DNA of 64,000 nucleotides from Providencia huaxiensis (lineage in GTDB: Bacteria; Pseudomonadota; Gammaproteobacteria; Enterobacterales; Enterobacteriaceae). The position numbers and the translations under genes were made by a program. Below the pieces are notes generated by a model. It saw only the letters and a list, made by a program, of their open reading frames with translations, ran no database searches and was not told the origin of the DNA. The stretch is taken from the NCBI RefSeq assembly GCF_002843235.3, contig NZ_CP031123.2, forward strand, positions 434,001 to 498,000, in the 5' to 3' direction. This document shows positions 62,921-64,000 of the stretch, piece after piece. Each line of letters opens with the position of its first letter. Within the stretch, counting starts at the first letter, position 1.

Positions 62921-62948
62921 AAAAAAGCAGGTATCTCGACCTGCTTTA
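62921..62948 (-). terminator. Terminator of nagC
   Basis: On the minus strand AAAGCAGGT-CGAGAT-ACCTGCTTT followed by TTTATT, about 20 nt after the nagC stop. Confidence 0.9.
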
Positions 62949-62966
62949 AAGAAAACAACGGTAAAA

Positions 62967-64000
62967 TTAGCTTTCAAACAGTTTTTGTAATAATTCACCA
63001 TTGAGCATCGCGCGTTTTGTGAGAGCGAAAGCGCCTATTGCCGAGTTGTGAACCAACTGTGATGTTACGATAGGGAGATTTTCCCGAAACCCTTTTAAGG
63101 CTTGTGTGTCAATGCAGCTTTGAATCGCGGGTAATAGAATTTGTTCCGCTTCCGTGATATCTCCCGCAATAACAACTTTTTCAGGGTTAAATAAGTTGAT
63201 TGTGATAGCAATCGCTTTACCAATTTGACGACCAACGTGTTGAATAACTTCCGTGGCAAGCGGGTCTCCTTTATTGGCTGCTTGGCAAATATGGGAGATC
63301 GTGCAAGTTTCCAGTGTAAGGGCGCTTGAATAGCCTTGTTCTAAACGTTGTTTTACGCGAGCTTCAATTGCTTGGTTTGAGGCAATGGTTTCTAAACAAC
63401 CAAAATTGCCACAGTGGCAAAGTTCACCAAGTGGGTCAACTTGGATATGGCCGATTTCTCCGAGATTACCTCGATGGTTGAGCAATATCTCTTTGTTGAT
63501 GACTAAACCAGCTCCTGCGCCTCTGTGGATACGTACGAGGAGTGAGTCTTCGCAATCACGGGTTGCACCAAAATAGCTCTCAGCGAGCGCTAAGCTGCGA
63601 ATATCATGCCCTGCATAACACGTTATTCTAAAGTGTGCTTGTAAATTGTCGATGAGATGCCAATTGTCGACTTTGATATGCGGCATGTAGTAGACAATTC
63701 CACTATTTGGGTTAACTAACCCAGGGAGAATAATTGAAATTGCGATCAACTCTTTTAAGCGTTTTTGGTTGTGTTCGATAAAATCTTCAAGGGCGGCAAT
63801 CAGCTTTTGTTCCACCGCTTGCTGAGAGGGTTCTGTGATAGGGTAATGAGCATCGATAATCATTTTGCCACCTAAGTCGTACAAGGCGATGGTGGCATCA
63901 TAGCGGCCTAAGCGGACGCCAATCGTATGAAAATTTTTGTGCTCAGAAACAATAGATATGGCACGACGGCCCCCAGTGGAGGCCTGTTGGTCAACTTCTT
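62967..64000 (-). CDS. nagC: ROK-family repressor NagC, 5' end beyond window
   Basis: The reading frame stays open to the window edge, so the N-terminal helix-turn-helix is missing. The visible part begins EVDQQASTGGRRAIS (wing), then the ROK sugar-binding fold: ISIILPGLVNPNSG, CYAGHDIRSLALAESYFG, RGAGAGLVIN, and the zinc motif with GEIGHIQVDPLGELCHCGNFGCLE. It represses nag and other amino-sugar genes and is induced by GlcNAc-6-phosphate. In E. coli nagD and asnB lie between nagC and the tRNA operon; here they are absent. Confidence 0.95.
   Translation of the reverse strand, partial: EVDQQASTGGRRAISIVSEHKNFHTIGVRLGRYDATIALYDLGGKMIIDAHYPITEPSQQAVEQKLIAALEDFIEHNQKRLKELIAISIILPGLVNPNSGIVYYMPHIKVDNWHLIDNLQAHFRITCYAGHDIRSLALAESYFGATRDCEDSLLVRIHRGAGAGLVINKEILLNHRGNLGEIGHIQVDPLGELCHCGNFGCLETIASNQAIEARVKQRLEQGYSSALTLETCTISHICQAANKGDPLATEVIQHVGRQIGKAIAITINLFNPEKVVIAGDITEAEQILLPAIQSCIDTQALKGFRENLPIVTSQLVHNSAIGAFALTKRAMLNGELLQKLFES

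Overview
The window is a chromosomal segment of a gammaproteobacterium of the order Enterobacterales. The best fit is the Morganellaceae, Providencia- or Proteus-like. The reasons are near-E. coli protein sequences in AT-rich DNA, a 23S rRNA gene with insertions in both helix 25 and helix 45 (known from Proteus and Providencia), ERIC repeats, and an scsABCD cluster of the kind studied in Proteus and Salmonella. Species cannot be fixed without a search.

Layout. 1-3.2 kb: distal end of an rRNA operon (partial 23S, 5S, tRNA-Asp, terminator). 3.3-4.8 kb: a small operon of an ABM-fold monooxygenase, an ACT protein and an ArsR-type regulator. 4.9-11.7 kb: yfiM, pssA, patZ, tapT and divergent yfiF, the same neighbourhood as beside E. 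coli rrnG. 11.7-25.2 kb: emrB-emrA-mprA drug efflux, an intact ygaY-type MFS gene, the proVWX osmoprotectant importer and the nrdHIEF class Ib ribonucleotide reductase operon with two NrdR boxes and a Fur-like box. 25.4-26.4 kb: an O6-alkylguanine-DNA alkyltransferase preceded by a LexA-like box, then cspE.

26.4-41 kb is the E. coli minute 14-15 core in the usual order: lipA, lipB, ybeD, dacA, rlpA, mrdB, mrdA, rlmH, rsfS, nadD, holA, lptE, leuS. It covers lipoylation, rod-shape peptidoglycan synthesis, ribosome maturation, NAD synthesis, the clamp loader and LPS export. A DUF1722 (YbgA-type) gene on the opposite strand sits where cobC lies in E. coli. 41-44.4 kb: gltIJKL glutamate/aspartate importer. 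44.9-52.5 kb is an accessory block between gltI and lnt: scsABCD (periplasmic thiol-disulfide chemistry and copper tolerance), an orphan lipoprotein, and a three-gene module of a Nudix-winged-helix regulator divergent from an SPFH protein and an NAD-kinase-fold protein. 52.5-60 kb: lnt, corC, ybeY, ybeZ, miaB and divergent ubiF. 60-64 kb: dctA, a six-gene tRNA operon (Met-Leu-Gln-Gln-Met-Gln) with a clear stringent-type promoter, and the 3' part of nagC running off the window.

The most interesting candidate system is the Nudix-wHTH / SPFH / NADK-like module at 49.7-52.5 kb. The regulator has a degenerate Nudix box, the NAD-kinase-fold protein has altered motifs, and the divergent promoter carries a 37-bp near-palindrome plus three copies of a GTC-N5-GAC site. 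Also notable are the SOS-type box before the alkyltransferase, the ideally phased NrdR boxes, two 23S insertions sharing a core hairpin, full-length ERICs inside or beside operons, and four short tandem duplications.
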